DNA of 64,000 nucleotides from Isochrysis galbana (GCA_018136815.1 CM030939.1:744001-808000), one strand, 5' to 3'. Positions 31,443-41,907 are shown, counted from the first letter of the stretch. A program made the numbers and translations. The notes: generated by a model not told the origin, from the sequence alone.

Positions 31443-32800
31443 TCAGAGTTTTCTTGTTGTGGTAGTATAACCCTAGTGCCTAGTGCCTAGTTTTCTTGTT
31501 GTTGCGACCGTGCCTCATTGGCAACGAAGCGCCCCTACCCCCCGATGGGGTACGACGAGGGTGTGTGCGGTTGGCGCATGGCTCGTCCAGTTTTGTTAGC
31601 GAGTGTTGCGGGTAGGGGGAGTCCGTCCCCGCGCCCGAGAGGACCGTAGAGAACTTATAGACTTATAGTGAGATGAAGAGATGAAGAGGGGGAGAGGTAG
31701 GTCGACCTAGTAGGTCGGTCAAACACGCCTTTTAACTTCTAAGGGTGAATATTCACTTTCACTTAGTCAATATTGAGGTTTAGTCACGCGAGTTTTAGGG
31801 TATTACACTGGAAATGGGTATATTAGGCAGAATCTTATAAGAATAAATAGGGCGGTCAAACACGCCTTTTAACTTCTAAGGGTGAAAATTCAAAATTCAC
31901 CAAGTCAAGATTGAGGTTTTATCACGCGATTTTTAGGGTTTTACACTGCAAATGGGTATATTAGGCAGAATATTATCAGAAATATGCACATTTTCGACGC
32001 CATTCAACACACAGACCCAAAAACGTTTTCGCGCTCGTGCGAAATTGACGTCGACCACAAAAGTGCACCACAGGTCGCGCTGTGCGACGCGCGCCTGCGT
32101 TCCCCGTGCACGGTTACCCCCGGACAGGCAGTACAGAGCCCCGCGCGATCGCACGGCGTCGCCTGCGCCCTCCACCTCGCCCCTGCTGGCATCTGCTGTC
32201 AGCCTCTCGCGCGCGTGGGATTCGACGAGGATACGAGGATTGTCCTGCCCGGCGCCGTGGTGCAGAGCGGACGGCCGTTGCTTTTTCGTCGCACGACCCC
32301 CACAGCCGTAGAAGTAAGAGCTGAGGGGTGCTTGGAGTGATTCGATGTGGTAAAGTGTCCTTCCCACCCTTGAACTGGTGAATGCTTGCGGATCTGGCAT
32401 CGGCCACCACTAAAGAAAGTGTGTAGACTGACCATATTGTCCAGGTCCCACTAGTTGCTAGTTGTGGGAACGTGTGGCCCGATCGGCAGCCACAAATTCG
32501 AAGGAAAGATTCTCATCGAATTCGTCGAGTCCATTCGATGATGTGTTGCACCCTTGAGCGTCGACGCGCGCGCTGGTGTCATGGAGATTGCGGTGACCTC
32601 TCGGCGTTGGTACCACGTTAGAACTTATAGCGTCGTATGACATCTTGTTAGCTAGCATTCCTAGCCACATAATGTCCACATACACCGGACGAGCCATGCG
32701 CCAACCGCGCACACCCCCATCGCGGGGTAGGGGCTCCGTTGCCGTCGAAGGGCTACGGTCCCGCAGCACTAAGGTTATACTAACACAACAATAAAACTCT
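31443..32800. mobile_element. Candidate DNA element with long inverted ends
   Basis: Starting at 31,443, GAGTTTTCTTGTTGTGGTAG, TATAACCCTAGTGCC and GGTTGGCGCATGGCTCGTCC appear. The same blocks appear in reverse complement and mirror order at 32,800-32,640, with a CCCGATGGGGT-type hairpin between. The inverted match spans about 160 bp with gaps. Its inner right part (32.22-32.64 kb) is the repeat also seen at 2.9-3.3 kb. The middle holds two CGGTCAAACA units. No transposase is recognised, and target-site duplications are not evident. Confidence 0.55.
31714..31985 (+). repeat. Two tandem 137-bp units with CGGTCAAACACGCC start
   Basis: Units start at 31,715 and 31,852 with CGGTCAAACACGCCTTTTAA and continue CTTCTAAGGGTGA. 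Both end with AAATGGGTATATTAGGCAGA. They differ by scattered substitutions. Confidence 0.9.
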
Positions 32801-32895
32801 GACGGTTACCGAGTTGCCGATGAAGGCTCCCGTAGGAGTACCACCGCACTAGGGTTAAACTAGAAGAACAAGTGACTCTGAGCTCGGTCGCAGAA

Positions 32896-34843
32896 ATGGC
32901 GCGCGGCGCGACGGCTCTGCTGCTAGCCGCGCTTATGCCCACACTGGCGCGGGCCGCCCCCTCGTCGCGGCTGTCGCCCCGCGCGCTCCCGTCCCTTCGT
33001 CTCCCCTCGCCGTAAGCATGCGCCGAGCGCATCGTCGACAAGCTCGAGCAGCCGCATGAGGCTTTGTCCATGACCACAACCAAAGCCAACGGCGGCCCGC
33101 TCCGTCCCCTTGAGTTTCTCTGGCGCTTCTCGCGCCCACACACTCTAATAGGCTCGGCCATGTGCATTCCTGCTCTCTCATTCCTCGCCGCGCCTTCCAG
33201 CGTCCTGGCTGCCACGCTCCTTTCTGTGCTGGTGCCGCTTGTATCGTGTGCTACCTTGCCCTCGCTGCTCATCAACATCTACATCATAGGGCTCAACCAG
33301 CTCTTTGACCTTGAGATTGACAAGGTGCCAGTGCTGGTGGTTGGGTGATTCAGTCAGCAGGAAGGGTCAGGTCGGAGGCGGAAGGCAGGTGTGTGTGTGT
33401 GTGGGGGGGGGGGCGAGTGGTGGATTTGATGGGCCTGCACACATCATCGAACATGCACGCTGAGACTCCACTGCGACACAGTCATTGAGGTAGTTGTGTC
33501 AACTCCAGTTTGATGGTCCGAATCTTAGATGTCTAATGCAGCTGGACACCGATCGGCCGGGTCTCACTCCACCTGTCCCCGTTCTGCAGGTCAACAAACC
33601 AAAACTGCCTCTTGCATCGGGAGAGATGACGCTCAAGCACAACTGGGCAACTGTGATTGCATGCCTCTATCTTGGAGCCGGTCTAGGTTATGCACATCCT
33701 CAGCTGTCTTCCCCCGCACTATGATCGGTGCTTGTTGGCTCGGTGCTTCTTGGCACTGCCTATTCTGTGCCGCCCGTACGACTGAAGCGGTATCTTCTGA
33801 TGGCATCTTTTTGCATCATGGCCGTTCGCAGTGGCCTCATCAACTGGGCCTTCTTCCAGCATGCTGCAACTACAGCATTTGGAGCACCACTTACCACACC
33901 CATCGCGGGCGTAGGCGCGGTCCTGTCTTCAATTACAGGCGGCCTGGCTCCGCCGGTGGAGGCTGATCTACGATTGCGCTGCATTGGAGCAACCATCTTC
34001 TACACATTGTCAGTGCGAGTGCCAGTGCCAAAGGAGTGAGGGCTAGAGAGCCCCAAGCCCATCAAAGGCAACCGTTTGGTTTGGTTCCATTGGAGCCTTT
34101 CCGTAGTCCCGGTAAAACTTGACAAACCAGTCAAGCAGCCGTGTTTACGCAATGCGAACGGCGATACCACTCGAAGCACGAGCAAGCGGCTTGCACTCTC
34201 TTGCAACGGAACTAACTTCATCCCAATGCTTGTTCTTCATCATCAAGATTTGGGATCGTCATTGCACTTGTGAAGGACGTCCCTGACGTGGCGGGCGATC
34301 GAATCTACGGCATCAATTCCTTCTCAGTCCGTACGGGTCAACAACAGGTGTATGCGAGGGCGTAGGCGGGCCACATGTTAAATGCCACCTTGTTATTCAC
34401 TTGCGTCGGTTGGTGATCTCCCTGTCATACCAATGCATGTCAGGTGCTCACGTTTGCAGTTGGCCTTCTCACGGCTGCTCTAATTGCTGTCGGTAGCGCT
34501 GTCAGTATTGCCGCAAGTATGGCAATGACCAAAGGGCTGTGGGCGCGCGCGGCTCGCAGGGCCATCGCTGCTGGAGCTGCCTTCTTCGCGGCGAGATTTG
34601 TTAATGTGAATTGTGCCTCTTGTTATGTTTTCCCGGGGGCCATTTGCGCATGTACGAGATTTTAAGGTATATGAAAGCACCCGCTTGCCCATGCGCCATC
34701 ATCGATACTCTCTCGCTCTCTCACCATCACAGGTCCGCCTATCGTCCGTGGATCCACTCGATGCTGCTGCGGTATATTCCTACTACATGCAACTATGGAA
34801 GGTACTCTACGGCTCCTACTTGATGATGCCATTCGCTCGTTAG
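32896..34843 (+). pseudogene. HPT: Homogentisate phytyltransferase-like UbiA prenyltransferase, two in-frame stops
   Basis: Likely exons are 32,896-33,324, 33,590 to about 34,037, about 34,248-34,347, 34,444-34,599 and 34,733-34,843. A hydrophobic leader (MARGATALLLAALMPTLARA) fits import into a complex plastid. The first Asp-rich site is GLNQLFDLEIDK joined across intron 1 to VNKPKLPLASGE. The second is VKDVPDVAGDRIYGINSFSV. The end MQLWKVLYGSYLMMPF matches HPT proteins, which prenylate homogentisate in the plastid inner membrane for tocopherol. TAA at 33,013 lies in frame after residue 39, and TGA at 33,722 lies where HPTs have a Trp near LLGTAYSVPP. The exon 2/3 junction is uncertain. It is probably a decayed copy. 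A very short intron at GTAAGC 33,012 seems unlikely. Confidence 0.8.
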
Positions 34844-35837
34844 CTGCACATTTCGTGTGTGGCATGGGCAACGCCACGCAAAACAGCTCGCATTGAGGCT
34901 TTGACTTGCAAGGCAGGGCTTCGATGAGCTGTTCGAATCGGGAAGAAGGCAGTATCGAGACTTGCTAAGATGAACCTACTCTGAGCAAGAGTCCGTGATG
35001 ACCCACGCACTGTCCCTCCTGCTTATGTTTGCAGCATCGTTTCCCCCACTACGGCCCATCTAAGTCTACTCTCCCTAGAGAACTGTTGATGAAATCAGCC
35101 ACATCCTCAAGATGCGTCAGGCGATCGTACTTCATGTCTTCCTGGCTCAGGTGTGAGAAGGTGAACAGTGTACAGTACAGGCTACGATTCCTATTCATGG
35201 CCCGGTCACTCACGGTAGGGTCGGGAAGGTCAACACTCGAAACGTCAAATATGAGGCCAAAATAAGCTTTCCATGGGTGGTGTGGCAGGCAGTGTGGGTA
35301 AGGCTGGGGCTGTGGAGTGAATGATGGCTCTTCTTGAACAATTTGGGAGGAGCTGGGCAAGCGTTGAAGAGGATGCAACTTGAGGCTCAGTTTGCTTTTT
35401 GTACCCTAAGTTTATACTTAGTTCACAAGGGTAGCCCGGTCACTCAATATGGGGGTGCGGAGGGCGCCAGCTGCAATGGGTTAATGAAAGGCTAAACAAG
35501 CTCCCTATGCGTTCCGGTATGATGGATCAACAAAAAAAAGTGGGACGTTCTCTGTCTAGAAGTTGATGTGCAAACGACTCGGGAACCCTAAGAACTCGAT
35601 GTGCATCAACTGCAAATGATTATGCAGAGAAGAGCCGTCCAGAAGGTGGTGCACATGATGAAGGAGGCTGATGACTTGATGAAAAGGAATCTGGTAGACA
35701 ATGTTATCGGTAAAGACGATTCTATCGGTAAGGACCAATGGATTGTGTTGGCAGATGGCGGCACTCTGTGATAGATTTGAAATCGGAAATCGGCAAATCC
35801 GCCTTCGCGGTATTTAATTTTCACGGCATCTACATAG
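34844..35837. other. Spacer without recognised gene
   Basis: It holds short repeat ends: CCCGGTCACTCAC at 35,200, a CTAAGTTTATACTTAGTT near-palindrome at 35,408 (the retroposon start motif), and AGCCCGGTCACTCAA at 35,433. Frames are short and unrecognised. Confidence 0.5.
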
Positions 35838-35975
35838 CTCGGTCACTCACTCTTTTTAACCACTATTTCCCACCTCCCCTGGGTGTCCAAGGATTCCGCA
35901 GGGTCCCCCCCTACCACCTGCCCCCCCAGCCGCCAGCCGCCTCCCCCCTCCGAACGACCCCTCCCGTCATGGAGA
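35838..35975 (+). repeat. CGGTCACTCAC-end repeat, copy 3
   Basis: It starts AGCTCGGTCACTCACTC, then TTTTTAACCACTATTTCCC, CTGGGTGTCCAAGGATTCC and a C-rich tract ending CTCCGAACGACCCC. That last block also matches copy 1 (10.0 kb) in reverse. Confidence 0.85.
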
Positions 35976-35989
35976 GTGTGCAAACGATG

Positions 35990-36165
35990 GAGACTGTTGT
36001 CACGATCTCGTGTGTTCCGACCAAAAGTGCCGTATGGTCCCACCGTATGTCGAGAAAAGGGGGGGTGCAGTTATGGCGACGAGTGCTGTGAAGGACTTGA
36101 GTGCAATGACGATGGAGTGTGTGACACGCCATGCCGCGAACCAGGGGAAGATTTTTTTGTGCCGG
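35990..36165 (+). pseudogene. Small Cys-rich domain fragment
   Basis: One frame encodes VCREKGGCSYGDECCEGLEC and then NDDGVCDTPC. The CC-EGLEC-DGVC spacing is that of small disulfide-rich extracellular modules (knottin/EGF-like style). An adjacent frame just upstream reads CSDQKCRMVPP, suggesting a frameshift in what was a longer Cys-rich stretch. The parent gene is not present. Confidence 0.4.
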
Positions 36166-36227
36166 GGAGCGGGGCCTCGCATCGCATATTTGGAAACCAG
36201 GGGTACCAAATGAAGGCAAACGACCTC

Positions 36228-36722
36228 ATCCTGGCCTGTCGTGGCCAGCCCATCGCTCCAACCCCCCCTCCCCCCCTGTTCAGCAGGCAGACAGGTGCAG
36301 AGTGGGGGCCCCTGACCCCTGAGGCCCAGGAGCGCCAGCGAGGGAGAGGCAGGGGAGACCAGGGCCCAGCCCCAGCCTCCTCTGCCCCTTGAGCTGACCT
36401 CTCCGGGAGCCTCCAGGGGTCGCCAGAGGCAGCTGCAGGCCTGTCACAGGCGCGCCATCGCGCGTGCCTGCAGGAGAGGGGAGAGAGAGCGCGGAGAAGG
36501 GGGTGGGCGGAGCGAGGGCTCCGACCACCGAAAAATATGTAAGTCCCGCACCTGTTTATAGGAGAAGTCGGGACTGAGGACGCCGCCAGCCCGGTAGGCA
36601 TAGGAGGAAGGGGGGAACGGATCACCGGGGGGGGGGGCGCGGGCCACCGACCATACATATCTCAGCCCTTTTCCCCTATCCCCCTAGTAGTGCACGGGGG
36701 GAGTCGCCTAATGGCGGGGGCC
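36228..36722 (+). mobile_element. Retroposon (747-bp family), both ends truncated
   Basis: It corresponds to the middle and 3' part of 46,457-47,202, from CTGGCCTGTCGTGGCCAGCC to GTGCACGGGGGGAGTCGCC. The first 165 bp and the final tail are missing. It ends against the chromodomain coding sequence. Confidence 0.85.
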
Positions 36723-36732
36723 GTATCATACT

Positions 36733-37050
36733 TTCGTTGATGAAGAGCCGCTAGCTGACGACGAGTACATCGTTGAGAAGTTGCTCGATCGTCGTAGCCA
36801 TGGCGAATCTACCGAATACCTCGTGAAGTGGCGTGGCTATTCTCTTCGAGAAGCCACCTGGGAGCCTCGTTCCGAGTTGCTCCGTCGTTGTTCTGACTTT
36901 CTTGATGATTATGATCGCTCCGTCGAAGAGACTTGTCCAGAAGATATTGAGTCCCCGGAAGCAACTTCTTCGTCAGCCAGGGATACTCCTCTTCCTCTCG
37001 TTCTCGATGCGCCGTCTTCGCGCACTCGATCCAGGCTCCATTCTCGTTGA
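36733..37050 (+). pseudogene. Chromovirus (Ty3-type) integrase C-terminal chromodomain
   Basis: The 105-codon open end of an ORF reads DDEYIVEKLLDRR, TEYLVKWRGY, ATWEP and CSDFLDDY, which are the diagnostic aromatic and WEP positions of a chromodomain. A Ser/Pro-rich tail and a stop follow. Chromodomains at ORF ends mark chromoviral Ty3/gypsy integrases, where they guide integration to marked chromatin. The upstream integrase core is replaced by the truncated retroposon. It is on the same strand as the methyltransferase at 40.6 kb and the leader repeats at 27.6 and 42.6 kb. Confidence 0.8.
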
Positions 37051-37362
37051 CCCCATATCTTGGGTAAGGGACCCGTCCATCTAGGCTAGCGCTGTGAGGA
37101 GCTGGGTGAGCTGCGCGGGCAATGATGTCAGAGGGTGGTCGGACTGTCGGCAGCCCGACACGGCGCTGCATCGGGCGGGAATCAAATGCCGAATGTAGCT
37201 TAGATATAAAGGAACCGATCTCCCCGCGGGCGCGACCGCCAATTCTTTACGGGTAGAGCGTGAGCGCGCGTGACGGAGGGGGAGAGAGGGGGCGGCGAAT
37301 CGCACCATTTCTTGGCGAAGATTTTCGTAGCGTCAGGTAGCCCCCCCCGGAGGTTTTTTATT
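37051..37362. other. Spacer after chromodomain ORF
   Basis: No gene or recognised repeat. It could contain the end of the chromovirus and its LTR, but there is no second copy to show it. Confidence 0.35.
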
Positions 37363-37442
37363 GGGCATCGCGCCACGGTCAAAAAATGCAGCCCAACCCT
37401 TATTAGTAGTTAAAAAGCTCCTGTTTGACCGCTCTAAAGGTG
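37355..37442 (-). mobile_element. About 80-bp CGGTCAAACA mini-element, copy 1
   Basis: The minus strand reads GCGGTCAAACAGGAGC, TTTTTAACTACTAATAAGGG, TTGGGCTGCATTTTTTGACC and GTGGCGCGATGCCCAAT. It is nearly identical to the insertion inside the LINE at 40,158-40,238. The two CGGTCAAA and TTTGACCG words are inverted. Confidence 0.75.
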
Positions 37443-37574
37443 GGGGGTCACAGACGTCGGACATCAGGACAAGAGACGGAGGCGGGAAAAGGATAACGAC
37501 GAGAAAGAGGAACGCGGGAACACACAAGGAAATAAACGGGGCGGGGTGGGTAAGAAACAAGGAGGGGGGAGCGT

Positions 37575-39397
37575 AGGAGCGGCCGCTGCTACTTGCTTGC
37601 CTTCGCGCTGTGCTGCAGCCAGCGCGTTCTGTCGCTCTTCCCGCCGCTCCTCTGTCGCTCCGGTCATCCTGTAACCCAACCATCTGCTTTTTCCCCGTTT
37701 CCCCCTTCAGCCCCTTCCGCAACTCCTCCCGCCGCTCCTCCCGTTTGTCGCTTCCCGTCGCTCCTCCGGTCAGTCGCTTCCCACTGCTCCTCACGCAGCT
37801 GCTCCTCCTGCCGCTACTGCCGCCACGCTCGCAACTGCTCCTCCTACCTATGGCCCTTCTGTCACTCCTCACACCCTGTCACATCCTTCTCAGCATCCCG
37901 CCACTCCTCCGGCCGCTTTTCCGGCCGCAACACACTGCTCCTCACGTCATTCCGCACACCGGTTCGCCCACCGTTCTCGCCTGTCTACCCACCGGTCCAG
38001 CCCCTATCTGCCGCCTTATCATCCGACAGTCTGTCGCATCTCGCCACTCCTCCCGTTCATTCCGCCGATTCCCCCGCCGCCGCTCTTCCCACTCCTCCTG
38101 CCGCTCCCACCGTTCCTCCCGCAGCTTCTCTCACATTTCCCTCCGCCATTCCTGCTGCTCCCTGCCGCCTCTACTGCCGCCCCATAGCCCGACAGTCTGT
38201 ACCATGCCCCTTCCCTCCGACCGCTCGTCCCGCAGGTCCTCTCGCCGGTCGTCCCACCCGCCTTCCCGCCGCTCCTACCACTCTCCTGCCGCCTCGTCAC
38301 CCGACAGTATGTCGCATCCCTCTCCCCCACCCACCGAGTCTGCACCGGTCCTCGCGCCGGTCCTCTTGCCCCTCCTGCACTCGTCACCCTCGCCCCCACT
38401 CCCACCTTTCTAGCCACCTCATCACCGCCTCGACATAAGCCATCACCACCCCTCGCCTTGTCGCCAACGCCCTCACCGCCGCCCTCTTACCACCTCCTCA
38501 AGCACCTCGGCCATCGCCGCCTCCACTCTCACCACATCCGCCCTTTCCACCTTCTCCCTCATCGCGACTCCCCATGTCATCTCCTTTACCGCGTCAACGG
38601 CCTCCGTCGCCCTCACCGCCTCCACCCCGCCTCCACCGTCTTTGCCGATGTCGCCATCATGGCCGCTGTCGTCACCGCCGCCGTCGCAATAACCACAGTT
38701 GCCACCCGTCCTCGAGACCGCCCCATTCTCTACCTCCACCCTCCACCCTCGCCGCCGCCGCTGTCACAGCCGCCGTTGCTCCTTCGCCGTCTGCCCAACC
38801 GCCTCCACCATCTCCAGCTCCCGCACCCTCGCCTCCATCTCTCTCGCCCTTACCCAGCTCCCTACCCAACAATCTGCGCCATCTCCTCCTTCATTCTCTC
38901 CTCGTGTATTGCCGCCTCCCTCGGCCCCTCCGCCGTCACCACCGCAACCCTCCTCTCTCTCCTCTTCCTCCCTCGCCACATTCCTTGATCCCACCGCCCC
39001 CCGATCCCGCTCTGGCCTCAAATTCTCGCCTCGTCCTCGCTACCCCGGTCCCTGTCCCCTCCCCCCCATGCCCTCCCCGAACGCAGGCAAGCGCACCTCC
39101 TTCACTCGCCCTCTCCTTCACCGTGTGAGCCCTCTCGCCACCTTGACCTTTCTCACACCTCGCCTCCTCCGGCTCACACCTCGCCTCCTCCAGCCACCCA
39201 CCACTCCCCTGCCTCACCGCCGACTCCTTCAGTGCACCCTCAGCTGTTGGGTTCCCCTGCCAGGAAGCTGGTACTCCCTTTCCCCCCCCCTCAGCGCCGC
39301 CATCCGCCGCCGCCGGGCCCCGCGTGCCCCGTCATCGGTGTGATGATGTGATCATGTGGTGATGTCTTACTTACCGATAGAAATTCTAGTTTTGTAG
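37575..39397 (-). repeat. Stop-poor G-rich dispersed repeat, copy 3
   Basis: This is the reverse complement of copies 1, 2 and 4. On the plus strand it is C-rich and its Pro/Ser/Arg-rich frames are open. Its boundary motif (CTAGTTTTGTAG at 39,386-39,397) abuts the 3' end of a LINE fragment, so the LINE inserted there or joined later. Confidence 0.8.
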
Positions 39398-40610
39398 AAA
39401 AAAAATCTTCTTAAAAATCCCCGCTACGTATGCGGCGTGAGGCAGTGTGCTGGTGGACCTCCCTACTACCCAACCTTTACCCCTAACAACCCCCTGCCCC
39501 TTCCCCAGTTCCCTCTTTAGCGGAGAAGCCGGTTCCGGGGAGGCCGCGCGCACTGCTTCGGCCGGGAGTTGGAGAGAAGGGGGTGGGAGACTATGATTTC
39601 ACCATTGTGTTCTGGCTCGGTTTGTATCTACTCTCGTAGACTCTATATTGTCAATTCCGCCGGCACTTGAAGTCCCACCTCTCTAAAAGTTAGCTACCTT
39701 AAGTAATGTTTCGGATATCAAGACCTCCCGCCGCCTGTAGGAGGTCTTCCGATATTTCTAGGTTGAAGTCTTTGTGCTTTGTGCACCGCGTATAGAGGGC
39801 TTATCATTTTCTTAATATGTTTGTTGCTCGGGGCGTGTAGCCCCATACTCTCTCGTTGTTTTTTCAGTCTCTGAAAGAAGCCCACTTTCGCCGTTACTAA
39901 GAGGTGGTATCTCGCAAGGATTGCGCTTAAAATAGACCTAACGGATCTACCATCCGCATTGCCATACTGAATGTTGTAAAAGTCCGTTAGGGCATGTACC
40001 TCCATGCCAGGATACCTAGGTATCCCGAGGAGGGATGCGGTCTGTCTACCTGATAGCAGAAAAGACGTTGGGCTATTTCGGATCCCGGCTTAATTAAGAT
40101 TGATCCCCAGGAGTCCTTCTATGAATTCAAAGATGGGCTCCGTCGCGATACATGTGGTAAGGCGGTCAAACAGGGGCTTTTTAACGACTAGTAAGGGTTG
40201 GGCTGCATTTTTTGACCGTGGCGCGATGCCCAATGTGGCTATATGAGTGGAGCTCTCGGGAGCTATGCCGCAAAAACGGCATGTCGGATCATCAGCGAAG
40301 CGATTCGCCGTCACTATCCTCCGATGTAGGATGTGTTTGAAGTGCAAATAAGAGTCTCTAGGTGTTAGAAAGTTATATTTATACAGTTGCGATATTTGTT
40401 TCCACTTTCCCGAAAGGGCCGGCAATCTCTTTTCCCATCTTGACGTGGATTTTTGAGTCGTTCGTTTTCTTCAAAGCGAGAAACGCTTTCGTTAGGGTCT
40501 TGACACTCACCTCTTCTAGGGTTTTACGTTTTACGCGTGCCTTTAATCGTGTATTCTTGAGGTATCGGGTACGCCATTTCGGCTGGTCCATCATACGCTC
40601 GTCCCGAAGC
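39398..40610 (-). pseudogene. LINE ORF2 C-terminus and 3' UTR with 81-bp insertion
   Basis: The minus strand carries the 3' UTR (39,398-39,705) and about 300 codons of the LINE C-terminus, with the CRFCG zinc knuckle near 40,270. Breaks include a lost frame upstream of 40,560 and an extra segment (HKAQR) near 39,775. An 81-bp mini-element interrupts the sequence at 40,158. It is 5'-truncated near 40,610, where the DNA methyltransferase sequence of opposite strand begins. Confidence 0.9.
40158..40238 (+). mobile_element. 81-bp CGGTCAAACA mini-element inserted in a LINE
   Basis: The LINE reads GATACATGTGG, then CTATATGAGTGG. Here 81 bp starting TAAGGCGGTCAAACAGGGGC and ending GCGCGATGCCCA precede a repeated ATGTGG, so a target-site duplication of about 6 bp is likely. 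It contains inverted CGGTCAAA and TTTGACCG. The length is 27 codons with no stop in the LINE frame. A near-identical copy is at 37,355-37,442. Confidence 0.85.
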
Positions 40611-40624
40611 CTCCGCACGTCCCG

Positions 40625-41907
40625 TTCATTTCAGACGGTTTGCACATTGGCCGCCGCGTCTCCGTCCATTCCGGTCACACGCAGTCCCGTTTCCGTTTCC
40701 GCTGTCGTCCCGCTTTGCCAGCTTTCAGTGCGCCTGACTTTGATTCCGGCCGCTGAAGATTTGCTCGTTCATCTCGCGCGCACTCGCCCTTCTTTGAAGG
40801 AGGGCGAGACCCTCTCGTACGTTATCGATCTCGCTTTTCAACGCGCCGCCGCCCACGGTGCCGCCCACGTAATGCCGAAAGATATCGCCGAGGCGGCGCA
40901 GCTTGTTCTGCGCCCTGGCCAATCGCCTGAGTCTCCGGCTCAGGTGCTGCCCGTTCACTTCGATGAAATTTGTGTCACGCTCGGCGACATTAGGCGTGAC
41001 GTCGAGGCCATGCGGACCGGAGGAATCCCATCTCCTCGCGTCTTGGTCATCGGTGAGACCAGTGGAGTGGTCTCATCTATGTTTCTTCTCGCCGGCGCTG
41101 ATGTGGCGACGTGCGATCTGTTTCCGTCTGATGTCGATTACATCCCGCACTTCGACGGGGATGCCGATCTTGTCCAAGACCTTGGTTGGGACTTGATTAT
41201 CGCACACCCGCCGTGTACCTATCTCTCGAACGCTGGCCTCAGGTGGATCCACTCAAACCCGCAGCGCATGTCCGATACGATCTCCGCCGCAAAGCAATTT
41301 CGCCGTCGCTTGAACGCCAGGGCTCCGTTTCTGGCTGTGGAAAATCCGAAAATGCACCACTACGCTAAGTCGCTACTCGGGGGTCTCGAAGCCACACAAT
41401 ACGTCCATCCATGGCAACATGGAACGGGACACACTAAGGCCACGGGGCTCTACCTCTCGCCTAGCCTTCCTCCGCTCGTGCCGACTTGCATTGTTCCTGG
41501 TCGCCAGCATGCAATGGCGAACCTCCCCATGTCCCCTCATCGTGGCTCCATGCGCAGCCGCACTTACGTGGGCATCGCCGGTGCGATGGCGATGCAGTGG
41601 ATGCCCGTCGTTCTGGACTATTGCCACCGTACTCCTTCTCGTCCGGCCACGTCCGCCGCCGCGTTCTTAGCTCAAGCGCGCGACCGACAATCCAGCCAGG
41701 TGGCTCAGGCTCAGGCTTGTTCCAGTGCCGAGCCTTCGGATATTTCGAGTGTCGCTGCCGTGGTTCGGTTCGCATGCGTACGACGCGGCAGTGCTCGAGT
41801 CGCCGGACTTCTCTCGCTGCCGTCGGGAAGCCCTCCGGTCCATGCCTTTGTCGGAGGCTGCCGTCGTCGCGGCGCTCGAATCGATTTCTGCCGATGGCTT
41901 GACTTAG
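40625..41907 (+). pseudogene. Phage-type cytosine DNA methyltransferase domain in a retroelement
   Basis: The frame is open past 41,907. An N-terminal linker (KEGETLSYVIDLAFQRAAAH) precedes motif I, VLVIGETSGVVSSMFLLAGA, then VATCDLFPSD. Motif IV is IIAHPPCTYLSNAG (about 41,197-41,238), with the catalytic Cys. The ENP motif is FLAVENPKMHHYAKSLLGG, then YVHPWQHG and KATGLYL. This order is that of the short C5-cytosine methyltransferase-like proteins of phages and bacteria, not of eukaryotic DNMTs. All key residues are present. After about 41,740 the likely C-terminus (SPDFSRCRREALRSMPLSEA) lies in another frame. The 5' end is cut off by a LINE. Two partial copies in the window show that it is mobile. 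Partners such as gag-like ORFs are inferred. Confidence 0.75.

Noticed and set aside
36733-37050. Host HP1-like chromodomain gene
   Set aside because: The chromodomain is at the very end of an open frame with no upstream exon or start and is embedded in mobile DNA. A chromoviral integrase tail is the simpler reading.
40158-40238. Introner (intron-generating element) at this copy
   Set aside because: There is a GTAAG at one edge but no AG at the other edge on that strand, and none on the LINE sense strand. The host here is a pseudogene.
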